The notes beneath the pieces are model-generated. The model saw nothing but the letters and a program-made list of their open reading frames with translations. It searched no databases and had not been told where the DNA came from. Made by a program: the position numbers and the translations under genes. A stretch of 64,000 nt of DNA from Ancylobacter tetraedralis. GTDB lineage: Bacteria > Pseudomonadota > Alphaproteobacteria > Rhizobiales > Xanthobacteraceae. The stretch is from contig NZ_JACICD010000003.1 of the NCBI RefSeq assembly GCF_014195655.1, positions 248,001 to 312,000 of the forward strand. The letters are read 5' to 3'. Below, piece after piece: positions 1-8,011 of this stretch; the first letter of the stretch is position 1; each line of letters starts with the position of its first letter.

Positions 1-714
1 CCGCATATCGGCAAGACGAACGACAGGTCATGGCAGCCGCAGGTGCTGGCCTATCGCGCACGGCTGCAGGCGGCACTCGACAGCGTGAACGCTACCAGCA
101 TGCCCGAGGAATGGCGGGCCAATAACCGCGAGCTGATCGCGGCGAACATCGCCTTCATCGACAAGGTGACCGTGGCCGAGGTGGTGAGCTTCGCCGACGT
201 GCAGGCCTTCGCCGAGAGCCAGAAAGATCGGCTGAAGCTCAACATCCGGTGGGCGGCGGACACGCAGGTGACGCACTGGATGGGCGTGCTCGCCGACTGG
301 AAGCAGCAGCTCGGCCCGGACTGGGCCAAGGTCTACGCCGCCAGCAACACGATCTATGTCGCACGGCAGAACAACGTGCTCTACAGCGTACTCGCCCAGT
401 TCTTCGCGCCCGAAGACATCAATTCCCGCCTCATCCTGATCGAGACGGTGTCCTTCACCACCACGCCGCAGGACATGCTGGATTCGCTCACCCGCATCAT
501 CGCCGACCGCACCGTGGGCGAGACCTTCTTCGGCAGCCGCTATCTCATGGATTACGAACTGATGGGCGGCGATGCGCGCGACAGCATCCTCGCGCAGACC
601 AAGGCGCGCGGCATGGCCACCCATCTGCCGCCCAAGGTGCCGTTCGGCTCGCATCAATGGCCGGCCCTCGTCACGCCCGGCCCCGGCCCGGCCTCGCTGG
701 CCGATCTGCCGTGA
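1..714 (+). CDS. conserved hypothetical protein, 3' part
   Basis: The reading frame is open from the first base of the window and ends at a TGA at 712-714, so the gene begins upstream and only about 237 codons are seen. A GTG at 43 is in frame but has no convincing ribosome binding site, so I do not take it as the start. The product looks soluble, acidic to neutral, with mixed helices and no evident membrane segment; the C-terminus is rich in Pro and Gly. I do not recognise a family. Codon use resembles the neighbours, so this is very likely a real native gene. An imperfectly spaced 10-bp inverted repeat at 797-817 lies downstream but lacks a T-tract. Confidence 0.7.
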   Translation, partial: PHIGKTNDRSWQPQVLAYRARLQAALDSVNATSMPEEWRANNRELIAANIAFIDKVTVAEVVSFADVQAFAESQKDRLKLNIRWAADTQVTHWMGVLADWKQQLGPDWAKVYAASNTIYVARQNNVLYSVLAQFFAPEDINSRLILIETVSFTTTPQDMLDSLTRIIADRTVGETFFGSRYLMDYELMGGDARDSILAQTKARGMATHLPPKVPFGSHQWPALVTPGPGPASLADLP

Positions 715-936
715 GTCCGACATCAGGGCAGGCCTGAAGGCATAGCTCAGCTTGAGGCCCGGCGCCGACCCGGCGAACCGGCCTCGCGGGGGATCGGGCT
801 CGCGGCGGCCGCGAGCCGGCCCGCCGGTCGAGTTCGATATCGGCGTCACACACACCGCTTCCGCGCGGGTGCAGATCGTCCGCTCACGATGGCGTAGACG
901 CACGCGCCCACGTGCGAGACGAAATGGCAGACTTCC

Positions 937-954
937 CAGTCATCGCGCTGACAT
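937..954 (+). promoter_or_regulatory. Pho box (PhoB operator) upstream of the alkaline phosphatase gene
   Basis: Two 7-bp direct repeats, CAGTCAT (937-943) and CTGACAT (948-954), are separated by the 4 bp CGCG. Each half matches the consensus CTGTCAT at six of seven positions, and the 11-bp period is the one used by PhoB dimers. The box ends 47 bp before the ATG of the phosphatase gene, a usual distance. This predicts induction under phosphate limitation. Regulation is inferred from the motif only. Confidence 0.75.
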
Positions 955-1001
955 CCGCGCGCACTACCGAGGGGCAGCTAATCCATTCGGGAGATACCGG
1001 G

Positions 1002-2744
1002 ATGCGCCGACTGCTTGCGGCCCTCGCAACCACCACCTGCCTGATAGCCGCCGCGGATGCCGCGACCGTCTATCCGCTCGACCGCGCCACGATCCTCGCC
1101 GGCTCGCCCTTCGACTTCAAGGTCGAGTTCGACGCCGTCGTGAAGCCCGCTGATGTGAGCGTGACGATCAATGGCGAGCCGGCCGAGAAGGTGCTCGGCA
1201 AGGCGCCCGAGTTCATCGAGAAGGAGAAGGGCGTCGAAGCCACGGCGGTTCTCCTGCGCGCCGTGAACATCGCGGCCCCCGGCACCTACAAGGTCGAGGC
1301 CAAGGCCGGCAACGAGACCAAGGCGGTGACCTGGAACGTCTACGGCACCCCGGCCACCGCGAAGGCGAAGAACGTCATCTTCTTCCTCGGCGACGGCCTC
1401 TCGGTCGCGCACCGCACCGGCGCCCGCCTGATGTCGAAGGGCATGCACGAAGGCAAGGCCGATGGCCGCCTGAACCTCGACGACATCCCGCCGGTTGCCT
1501 TCATCGGCACGTCGGCCACCAACGCCATCGCCACCGACAGCGCCAACACGATGTCGGCCTATATGACCGGCCACAAGACGGCGGTGAACGCCATCGGCGT
1601 CTATGCCGACCGCACCAAGGACGTGCTCGACGACCCGCGCGTCGAGAACATGGCCGAGGCGCTGCGCCGCACCGGCAAGAAGTCGATCGGCCTCGTCGTC
1701 ACTTCCGAGGTCGAGGACGCGACCCCGGCCGCCGTGATCGGCCACACCCGCGCCCGCGCCGAGAAGGCCGTTCTGGTCGAGCAGCTGTTCGAGGTGAAGC
1801 CGGACATCATCCTCGGCGGCGGCTCGGCCTATTTCCTGCCCAAGGCCACGCCGGGCTCCAAGCGCAAGGACGAGAAGGACTACATCGCCCTGTTCCGCGA
1901 CCAGGGCTACACGCTTGCCACCACCAAGGAAGAGCTGGCCAGCGCGGCCGGCAGCAATTCCGGCAAGATCCTCGGCCTGTTCCACACCGGCAACCTCGAT
2001 ACCGTGCTGGACCGCCAGTTCCTCAAGAAGGGCACGGTCGCCAAGTTCCCCAACCAGCCGGGCCTCGTCGAGATGACCAAGGTCGCGCTCGACCAGCTCT
2101 CGAAGAACCCGGAAGGCTTCTTCCTGATGGTGGAAGGCTCCTCCATCGACAAGATGTCCCACCCGATGGACTGGGACCGCGCGCTGTATGAAACCATCGA
2201 GTTCGATCAGGCGATCGGTCTCGCCCGCGAATTCGTGAAGACGCATCCCGATACGCTGATCGTCGTCACCGGCGATCACACGCACGGCGTCTCCATCGTC
2301 GGCACGGTCGATGACGACAAGCCGGGCCCCGAGATGCGCGAGAAGGTCGGCGTCTATGCCGATGCCGGCTTCCCCAATTATGAGGACAAGAACGGCGACG
2401 GCTATCCCGACAAGGTCGACGTGTCGCGCCGCCTCGCCATCTTCTCCAGCAACTTCCCCGACTATTACGAGACCTTCCGTCCCAAGATGGATGGTCCGTT
2501 CGAGCCGGCGGTGCAGAACGAGAAGAAGGAATACGTCGCGAACGAAGCCTACAAGGATGTGCCCGGCGCCGTGCTGCGCATCGGCAACATTCCCCGTTCG
2601 TCCGATACCGCCGTCCATGCGGTGGACGACGTGGTGCTGCAGGCGGTGGGTCCCGGCGCGGATGGCTTCCGCGGCTACATGGAGCAGAGCGACGTGTATC
2701 GCGCCATCGCCGAAGCCCTCGCGCTGGCGCCTGCCAAGAACTGA
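1002..2744 (+). CDS. secreted alkaline phosphatase, PhoA superfamily
   Basis: A periplasmic phosphomonoesterase that releases inorganic phosphate from organic phosphate esters. I chose the ATG at 1002 (580 aa): it begins a clear Sec signal peptide (charged MRR, hydrophobic core, AADA cleavage near residue 20), follows a purine-rich GGGAGA site, and leaves the Pho box outside the gene; a longer reading from 912 would put the Pho box inside the CDS. After an Ig-like N-terminal stretch (about 21-118) comes the catalytic domain: metal-binding FFLGDG (127-132), the nucleophile in ATDSANTM (Ser180), VEGSSIDKMSH, and the zinc-binding TGDHTHG towards the C-terminus. The N-terminal extension is not part of E. 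coli PhoA (about 450 aa). A strong terminator follows the gene. Confidence 0.93.
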   Translation: MRRLLAALATTTCLIAAADAATVYPLDRATILAGSPFDFKVEFDAVVKPADVSVTINGEPAEKVLGKAPEFIEKEKGVEATAVLLRAVNIAAPGTYKVEAKAGNETKAVTWNVYGTPATAKAKNVIFFLGDGLSVAHRTGARLMSKGMHEGKADGRLNLDDIPPVAFIGTSATNAIATDSANTMSAYMTGHKTAVNAIGVYADRTKDVLDDPRVENMAEALRRTGKKSIGLVVTSEVEDATPAAVIGHTRARAEKAVLVEQLFEVKPDIILGGGSAYFLPKATPGSKRKDEKDYIALFRDQGYTLATTKEELASAAGSNSGKILGLFHTGNLDTVLDRQFLKKGTVAKFPNQPGLVEMTKVALDQLSKNPEGFFLMVEGSSIDKMSHPMDWDRALYETIEFDQAIGLAREFVKTHPDTLIVVTGDHTHGVSIVGTVDDDKPGPEMREKVGVYADAGFPNYEDKNGDGYPDKVDVSRRLAIFSSNFPDYYETFRPKMDGPFEPAVQNEKKEYVANEAYKDVPGAVLRIGNIPRSSDTAVHAVDDVVLQAVGPGADGFRGYMEQSDVYRAIAEALALAPAKN

Positions 2745-2772
2745 TCCGGGGCGGCTGTCTCTCCAATGACCG

Positions 2773-2810
2773 CTCTGCGGCCCGAGCCAACTCGGGCCGC
2801 AGAGACTTTT
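2773..2810 (+). terminator. Rho-independent terminator of the alkaline phosphatase gene
   Basis: A perfect 14-bp inverted repeat (2773-2786 pairs with 2791-2804) encloses the 4-nt loop CCAA and is followed by ACTTTT. It ends only 13 bp before the ATG of the next gene, so the downstream ABC operon either has a promoter inside this hairpin region or depends on read-through. Confidence 0.85.
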
Positions 2811-2823
2811 CGGGAATGTGCCG

Positions 2824-3279
2824 ATGCCGGATCCCCTGCTGACGCGCCGCCGTCTGCTCTTCACGCTTGCCGCGGGCGCTTCCGGGTTCGGCGCGCACCG
2901 GGCGCAGGCCGCCACCTCGCTCGACTTCGACGAGCTCTACGGCAAGATCAGCGTGCTCGGCCTCACCTTTTCCGACAAGGTCAAGGCGCTGGCCGGCCAG
3001 ACCGTGACCATGCGCGGCTACATGGCCCCGCCGCTGAAAGCCGAAGCCGACTTCTTCGTGCTGACGGAAATCCCCATGTCGATCTGCCCGTTCTGCTCCT
3101 CCGATTCCGACTGGCCGGACAACATCGTCGTGGTGCGTCTGACGCGGGTCCAGACCTTCGAACAGGCCAACGCCCTCATCGAGGTGGCGGGAACGCTGGA
3201 AGTCGGCTCCTGGACCGACCCCGCCACGGGCTTCGTCAGCCTGCTGCGCATCGTGGACGCCCGTTTCCATGCCGCCTGA
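2824..3279 (+). CDS. Tat-type secreted protein with CPFC motif, DUF3299-like, partner of the ABC system
   Basis: A 151-residue protein. The ATG at 2824 is preferred over the GTG at 2818 because the CGGGA site lies 8 nt before the ATG. The N-terminus carries a twin-arginine-like leader (TRRRLLFTLAAGA, residues 7-19). The mature part has the pattern 'G-x-VTMRGYM-P' (about 59-69) and a CPFC pair (Cys88, Cys91), which could bind a metal or form a disulfide. This layout resembles the small periplasmic DUF3299-type proteins that sit beside zinc-regulated MacB-like ABC genes in Pseudomonas and Vibrio. Its stop codon overlaps the start of the ATPase gene, so translation is probably coupled. Family assignment is from memory of motif and context and is moderately sure. 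Confidence 0.75.
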   Translation: MPDPLLTRRRLLFTLAAGASGFGAHRAQAATSLDFDELYGKISVLGLTFSDKVKALAGQTVTMRGYMAPPLKAEADFFVLTEIPMSICPFCSSDSDWPDNIVVVRLTRVQTFEQANALIEVAGTLEVGSWTDPATGFVSLLRIVDARFHAA

Positions 3280-3964
3280 CACGACACGCTCTGGCACGAC
3301 ACGTTTCCTGCGCCTGCGCGCGGTCGAGCAGCGCTTTCCCGGCCTCGACACGCCCGCCCTCGCGATTCCCTCGCTCGACATCGCCGCTGGCGAGCAGGTG
3401 GCGGTGATGGGGCCCTCGGGCTCCGGCAAGACGACGCTGATCAACCTGCTCACCGGGCTCGAACGGGTGGGGCAGGGGAGCCTCATCTGGGGCGACACGG
3501 ATCTCGCCACCCTGTCCGAGGGCGCGCGGGACCGCTGGCGCGCGGCCAATGTCGGGCTCGTCATGCAGGATTTCCATCTGTTTCCCGGCCTCTCCGCGCT
3601 GGAGAACGTTCTGCTGCCGCAGCGTCTTGCGCGCCTCGCGCTGCCGGCGGGCGCGCGGGCGGAAGCCGGGCGGCTGCTCGCCCGCGTGGGCATCGAGCGG
3701 CCGGGGCAGGCGATCGAGACCATGTCGCGCGGACAGATGCAGCGCGTCGCCGTTGCCCGCGCGCTGGCGGTGCGCCCCGCCATCATCGTCGCCGATGAGC
3801 CGACCGCCAGCCTGGATGCCGATTCCGGCGCGGCCGTCGCCCAGCTGCTGCTGGAACTCGCCGGTGAATCGGGTGCGACCCTGCTGGTGGCGACCCACGA
3901 CGCGAGCCTGGTGGCGCGCCTGCCCCGCGTGCTCCGGCTCGAATCCGGCCGGCTGAAGGACTAA
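3269..3964 (+). CDS. ABC transporter ATP-binding protein, LolD/MacB type
   Basis: A 231-residue ATPase with Walker A GPSGSGKTT (48-56), Q-loop region around VMQDFHLFP, signature MSRGQMQR in place of the usual LSGGQ, Walker B IIVADEPTASLD and switch His in ATHDASL. It belongs to the LolD/MacB/FtsE class that powers FtsX-fold permeases. These work by mechanotransmission and usually do not import small solutes. The ATG overlaps the last codons of the preceding gene by 11 nt, and the permease follows 4 nt after the stop, so the three genes form one operon. Confidence 0.92.
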   Translation: MPPDTTRSGTTRFLRLRAVEQRFPGLDTPALAIPSLDIAAGEQVAVMGPSGSGKTTLINLLTGLERVGQGSLIWGDTDLATLSEGARDRWRAANVGLVMQDFHLFPGLSALENVLLPQRLARLALPAGARAEAGRLLARVGIERPGQAIETMSRGQMQRVAVARALAVRPAIIVADEPTASLDADSGAAVAQLLLELAGESGATLLVATHDASLVARLPRVLRLESGRLKD

Positions 3965-3968
3965 GCCG

Positions 3969-5378
3969 ATGTTGCGCTTCATCGCTGCCGACCTCAGACG
4001 CCAATGGGCCGGCGCGCTGGCCATCCTGCTCCTCGTGGCGCTGGCAACCGCGCTCGGCGTCGTGGTGACGCTGCAGGAGCGGGCACTGCGGCTCGGCAGC
4101 GCGCGGGCGGCCGACGCGTTCGACCTCGTGGTCGGCGCCCCCGGCAGCGAGACGCAGCTGGTGCTTTCCTCCGTGTTCCTCCAGGCGGCGGCCTTGCCGC
4201 TTCTGCCCGGCACGGTGCTCGCGGGCCTCATCGCCGACCCGCGCGTCGCCTGGGCGGCACCGGTCGGCTTCGGCGACTTCATCGAGGGCTACCCGATCGT
4301 CGGCACCACGCCGGCGCTGGTGGAGGGCATAGGCGGGCTGGCGCAGGGGCGCGGCTTCGCGCGGCTGGGGGAGGCCGTGATCGGCGCCAATGTCGGCATG
4401 CGCCTCGGCGACCATTTCCATCCCCAGCACGGGCGCGTCGGTGAGCCGGGTGGCACCCATACCGAGATCACCTATCATGTGGTCGGCCGCCTTCCGCCCA
4501 CCGGCACGCCATGGGATCGCGCCGTGCTGGTGCCGATCGAGACGGTCTGGCTCGCCCATCATCACGACGAGGCGGATGCGGCGGGCGCTGCCGGGACAAA
4601 TCCGTTCCTGCGCACCGGGCACTCGGATGCCACGCACGAAGGGGAGGCGCCGCAAGCGGACCCGCCTGAGGGCGATGTTCACAACGACGAGCCGCTCAAA
4701 CATGAGGTGCATTCCGGCGAAACGCATGCCGGCGACACACATGTGGGCCCAACACATGCCGGCGAAACGCTTGAAGGTGAGGCCGGTCACCCCGATGCGC
4801 TCGACGCGCCCATCCGCGCCGAGAGCCTCAGCGATCCGCACGCACCCGGCGTTCCCGCCATCGTGGTCAAGCCGCGCAGCATCGCGGATGCCTACAAGCT
4901 GCGTCAGGCCTACCGCACGGATCATACCTGGGCCGTGTTTCCCGGCGAGGTGCTGACCCGCCTCTACAGCACGCTGGGCGACGTGCGCCTGGTCCTGTCG
5001 CTGGTGGCCAGCGGCGCACAGGCGCTGGTCGGCGCGGCGATTTTGCTGGTGGTCACGATCCACGTGGTGCAACGCCGGCGCCAGATCGGCGCGCTGCGCG
5101 CGCTCGGCGCCCCGCGGCTCGCCATCTTCGCCATCGTCTGGGGAGAGGTGGCGCTCATCGCGACGGGCGGACTCGCCGCCGGCTTCGCGCTTGGCTATGG
5201 GGGAGCGCTCGCGCTTTCCTCCGCCTTCAGCGCGGCGAGCGGCGTTTCGCTGCCGGTCGCCTTCGTGCCCGGTGATCTTGCCCGCCTCGCCGGCCTCGTG
5301 CTGGCGGCGGCGATCGTGGCAAGCCTGCCAGCCGTGCTGGCCTATCGGCAATCGCCTGCCGCGGCCCTGCGCGGCTGA
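3969..5378 (+). CDS. FtsX-like ABC permease with histidine-rich periplasmic insert
   Basis: A 469-residue membrane protein with one N-terminal membrane helix (about 13-35), a large periplasmic region (about 36-335) and three C-terminal helices, the usual FtsX/MacB permease plan. The C-terminal core RRRQIGALRALGAPRLAIF is typical of FtsX domains. Between residues 197 and 291 the periplasmic part has about 13 histidines plus many acidic residues, starting with HHHDE and including four tandem HxGxT pentapeptides (248-267). Further histidines lie at 149-154 (HFHPQH). Such loops commonly bind zinc, nickel or copper. With the ATPase and the CPFC protein, this suggests an ABC machine acting on metal or on a metallated periplasmic partner. 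The metal is not shown by the sequence. Confidence 0.9.
   Translation: MLRFIAADLRRQWAGALAILLLVALATALGVVVTLQERALRLGSARAADAFDLVVGAPGSETQLVLSSVFLQAAALPLLPGTVLAGLIADPRVAWAAPVGFGDFIEGYPIVGTTPALVEGIGGLAQGRGFARLGEAVIGANVGMRLGDHFHPQHGRVGEPGGTHTEITYHVVGRLPPTGTPWDRAVLVPIETVWLAHHHDEADAAGAAGTNPFLRTGHSDATHEGEAPQADPPEGDVHNDEPLKHEVHSGETHAGDTHVGPTHAGETLEGEAGHPDALDAPIRAESLSDPHAPGVPAIVVKPRSIADAYKLRQAYRTDHTWAVFPGEVLTRLYSTLGDVRLVLSLVASGAQALVGAAILLVVTIHVVQRRRQIGALRALGAPRLAIFAIVWGEVALIATGGLAAGFALGYGGALALSSAFSAASGVSLPVAFVPGDLARLAGLVLAAAIVASLPAVLAYRQSPAAALRG
4710..4769 (+). repeat. four tandem 15-bp units encoding HxGxT pentapeptides
   Basis: Four consecutive 15-bp units inside the permease gene encode HSGET, HAGDT, HVGPT and HAGET. 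The units are similar in DNA too, consistent with recent tandem duplication within the histidine-rich insert. Copy number could vary between strains without breaking the frame. Confidence 0.85.
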
Positions 5379-5602
5379 AAAAGGGGCGCGCCCGAACACC
5401 AGGCGGCCGGGCCCAGCCATAACCCTTCCTTTACCATAATGTAATGTGCGCCCCATTTTCGCCCCACTCCCCCCGCCTCCTGTGAGACAGGACGTACGGT
5501 CGTGGGCTAGTATTTCGCGATCCAGGGTGACGTGCGCCCGTCCGCTACAGCGCCGAAACAGGCGTGACAGGTGGGCAGGCGCTCAGGAAACGGTCGGGGT
5601 GC

Positions 5603-6694
5603 ATGGGGACGAAACCTGCTCTTGTTCGAGCCAATGGTGTGCCGGCGCGTCAGCCCTTCACGGGGCTCAGCCGTATCGCCTTCGTCTTCGGCATCGGCCT
5701 GGTGGTCGCCAACTGCACCGGCGGCGAGAAGCTCTCCAGCAGCAGCAATATCGATCCGCGCCTCGGCGTGGCCGCGAGCCCGCGAGTGATCGCGGCAGGC
5801 CAGCCCATTCCCAAGGGCGGCGGCGTCTACATGGTCGGCAAGCCCTATGTGGTCGCCGGCAAGACCTACGTTCCGCAGGAACCCAAGAACTACAAGGCCG
5901 AGGGCCTCGCATCCTGGTATGGCGACAATTTCCACGGCCGCCTGACCGCGAACGGCGAAGTCTATGACATGCACTCGATCGCTGCCGCGCATCCCACGCT
6001 GCCGCTGCCGTCCTATGTGCGCGTCACCAATCTTGAGAACGGCCGGGCGATGACCGTGCGCGTCAACGACCGTGGGCCGTATCACAAGAACCGCCTGATC
6101 GACGTCTCGGGCCGCGCGGCCGACATGCTCGGCATCAAGGGGCCGGGCACCGCGAAGGTGCGGGTCGAATATATGGGCCGGGCGCCGATCGAGGGCTCGG
6201 ACGACATCCAGCTCGCCTCGTCGCTGCGCCTGAACGGCGCGCCCGCGCCCAACATCATGCTCGCCTCAGCGGCACCCGTGCCCGTGCGCAGCAGCGCGCC
6301 GGCGCCCAGCGCTCCGGCGCTCGCCGACGTTCCGCTGCCGCCGAGCCGCCCCTACGATCTCGGCGAGACACAGGTGGCCGCAGCCTCGCTTGAGCCGGCA
6401 GAGATGGCGCCGCTGCAGATGGCCCCGGCTCGCGTCGCGGCCGCCCCTGTGCGTCAGGCCGCGCCGGTCGCCATGGCGGCACCCGCCAGGACGGCGCCGA
6501 AGCCCAATATGCAGGTTGCCAGCGCGCAGCCGGTGGCGCAGCGTCCGGTGCAGGCACAGATGCAGACGCCTGCACGGCGCGTCGCCTCGGCGGACCAGGC
6601 CCCGACCGGCTGGGTTGTCGGCGCGCAGCCGGTTCTCGGCTACGCTGCGGAAGGCGTCGCGACGCCGGTCGATACGGGTCGCGGCCTCTACTGA
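5603..6694 (+). CDS. rlpA: RlpA-family septal lytic transglycosylase, probable lipoprotein
   Basis: A 363-residue protein of the RlpA family, which cleaves denuded glycan strands or sits at the division septum. I take the ATG at 5603, preceded by AGGAAACGG; a GTG at 5564 is possible. The leader ends in VVANC (about residue 46), a weak lipobox because Asn precedes the Cys. The double-psi beta-barrel runs over about residues 100-200, with ASWYGDNFHGRLTANGE and VRVNDRGPY as signatures and the catalytic-type Asp in NDRGP. The C-terminal 150 residues are Ala/Pro-rich and end in GRGLY. There is no SPOR domain, unlike E. coli RlpA. It lies just upstream of a DD-carboxypeptidase gene, an arrangement that fits joint cell-wall work. 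Confidence 0.9.
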   Translation: MGTKPALVRANGVPARQPFTGLSRIAFVFGIGLVVANCTGGEKLSSSSNIDPRLGVAASPRVIAAGQPIPKGGGVYMVGKPYVVAGKTYVPQEPKNYKAEGLASWYGDNFHGRLTANGEVYDMHSIAAAHPTLPLPSYVRVTNLENGRAMTVRVNDRGPYHKNRLIDVSGRAADMLGIKGPGTAKVRVEYMGRAPIEGSDDIQLASSLRLNGAPAPNIMLASAAPVPVRSSAPAPSAPALADVPLPPSRPYDLGETQVAAASLEPAEMAPLQMAPARVAAAPVRQAAPVAMAAPARTAPKPNMQVASAQPVAQRPVQAQMQTPARRVASADQAPTGWVVGAQPVLGYAAEGVATPVDTGRGLY

Positions 6695-6730
6695 TCTTCG
6701 CCGATCAGCGCATTGCCACGGCCTGAGGCG

Positions 6731-6760
6731 ACGGGTACCTCTCCTCCCGGGCAAGAGGGG
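6731..6760 (+). repeat. copy of the GC-rich palindromic intergenic repeat, overlapping a ribosome binding site
   Basis: Contains CGGGTACCTCTCC (6732-6744), shared exactly with 38503-38515, and ends in AGAGGGG, which pairs with the CCTCTCC arm. AGAGGGG is also the Shine-Dalgarno sequence of the next gene, so the hairpin could mask it. Confidence 0.55.
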
Positions 6761-6763
6761 TCG

Positions 6764-8002
6764 ATGATGATGGCACGTGCGATACGGCTTCGCCGGCATG
6801 CGATCCAGGCTTGCGCGCTGGCGTTCGTCTGGCTTGCCTGTGGACTTGTGGCCCGCCCTGCGGCAGCTCAGCAGGCGCCGACCATCGCCGCGCCGCAGGC
6901 CATTCTGGTGGATTTCGACAGCGGCACGGTGCTGTTCGAGCGCGCCGCCGACACGCCGAACTTTCCCGCCAGCGTCGCCAAGATGATGACCATGGCCGTG
7001 GTGTTCCGCGAGATCGCGGAGGGGCGGCTTACGCCTGATTCCGAGTTCAAGGTGAGCGAATATGCCTGGCGGCGCGGTGGCGCTCCGTCCGGCGGCGCCA
7101 CCATGTTCGCCTCGCTCAACAGCACCATCAAGGTCGGCGATCTGCTGCGCGGCGCTATCATCCCCTCCGGCAATGACGCGACCATCGTGCTGGCAGAGGG
7201 CATTGCCGGCAACGAACTCGCCTTCACGGTGAAGATGAACGAGGAGGCCAAGCGCCTCGGGCTCACCAACTCGCACTTCACCAATTCCAATGGGCTTTCC
7301 GACCCGGACCAGAAGACCACCGCGCGGGACCTGTCGCGCCTCGCCGCGCAGATCATCCGCGGCTATCCCGACCTCTACAAGATCTACAGCGAGCCGGATT
7401 TCCTCTGGAACAAGATCCGGCAGAACAACCGCAATCCGCTGCTGGGCATGAGCCTGGGCGCGGACGGCTTCATGACCGGCTATCTCAAGGAATCGGGCTT
7501 CAATCTGGTCGGCTCGGCCGTTCAGAACGACCAGCGCCTGATCGTCGTGATCCTGGGCGCCAAGTCCGAGAAGGAGAGGGCGGAGGACGCGCGCAAGCTG
7601 CTGGAATGGGGCTTCCGCTCCTTCGAATCGCGGCTGCTGTTCGATGCCGGAGAGACCGTGGGCGAGGCCGTGCTCTATGGTGGCGAGCAGGGCAATGTTC
7701 CGCTCACCGCCGCCGGGCCGATCCGCCTTCTGGAGCCGCGCAACGGCACCGAGCGCGTCGCCGCGCGAATCCGCTATGAAGGCCCCGTCCACGCGCCGGT
7801 CGAGAAGGGCGCGAAGCTGGCGCGGTTGGAAATCATGCGCGGCGAGCAGGTCGTGCTGGAGATCCCGTTGGTGGCCGCGCAGTCCGTGCCCGAAGGACCG
7901 CTCTGGCGCCGGGCCGTCGATGGTGCCTATGAGCTGGTCGTCGGGCTGCTGCGCGAGGGTTATGCGAAGCTGGCGGCCAAATTGCCCGTCAAGCTCGGCT
8001 GA
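6764..8002 (+). CDS. D-alanyl-D-alanine carboxypeptidase family protein (PBP5/6-like) with altered KTG box
   Basis: A 412-residue low-molecular-mass penicillin-binding protein. Three ATGs in a row (6764, 6767, 6770) follow AGAGGGG; 6767 has the best spacing but 6764 is given. A Sec leader ends near PAAAQ (36). The active-site Ser is in ASVAK (Ser70) and the second motif is SGN (135-137). The third motif, normally KTG, reads MTG (237-239, in DGFMTGYLKESGF). The gene is otherwise intact, with a beta-rich C-terminal domain and a final amphipathic helix for membrane contact. Expected role: trimming the terminal D-Ala of peptidoglycan stem peptides. With Met in place of Lys, substrate binding or activity may differ. 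It lies 69 nt after rlpA and 9 nt before tmk. Confidence 0.9.
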   Translation: MMMARAIRLRRHAIQACALAFVWLACGLVARPAAAQQAPTIAAPQAILVDFDSGTVLFERAADTPNFPASVAKMMTMAVVFREIAEGRLTPDSEFKVSEYAWRRGGAPSGGATMFASLNSTIKVGDLLRGAIIPSGNDATIVLAEGIAGNELAFTVKMNEEAKRLGLTNSHFTNSNGLSDPDQKTTARDLSRLAAQIIRGYPDLYKIYSEPDFLWNKIRQNNRNPLLGMSLGADGFMTGYLKESGFNLVGSAVQNDQRLIVVILGAKSEKERAEDARKLLEWGFRSFESRLLFDAGETVGEAVLYGGEQGNVPLTAAGPIRLLEPRNGTERVAARIRYEGPVHAPVEKGAKLARLEIMRGEQVVLEIPLVAAQSVPEGPLWRRAVDGAYELVVGLLREGYAKLAAKLPVKLG

Positions 8003-8011
8003 CCGGCAGCC

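Noticed and set aside
797-817. Terminator of the first, partial gene
   Set aside because: A 10-bp inverted repeat with a one-base centre is present, but no T-tract follows, so I do not call it a terminator.
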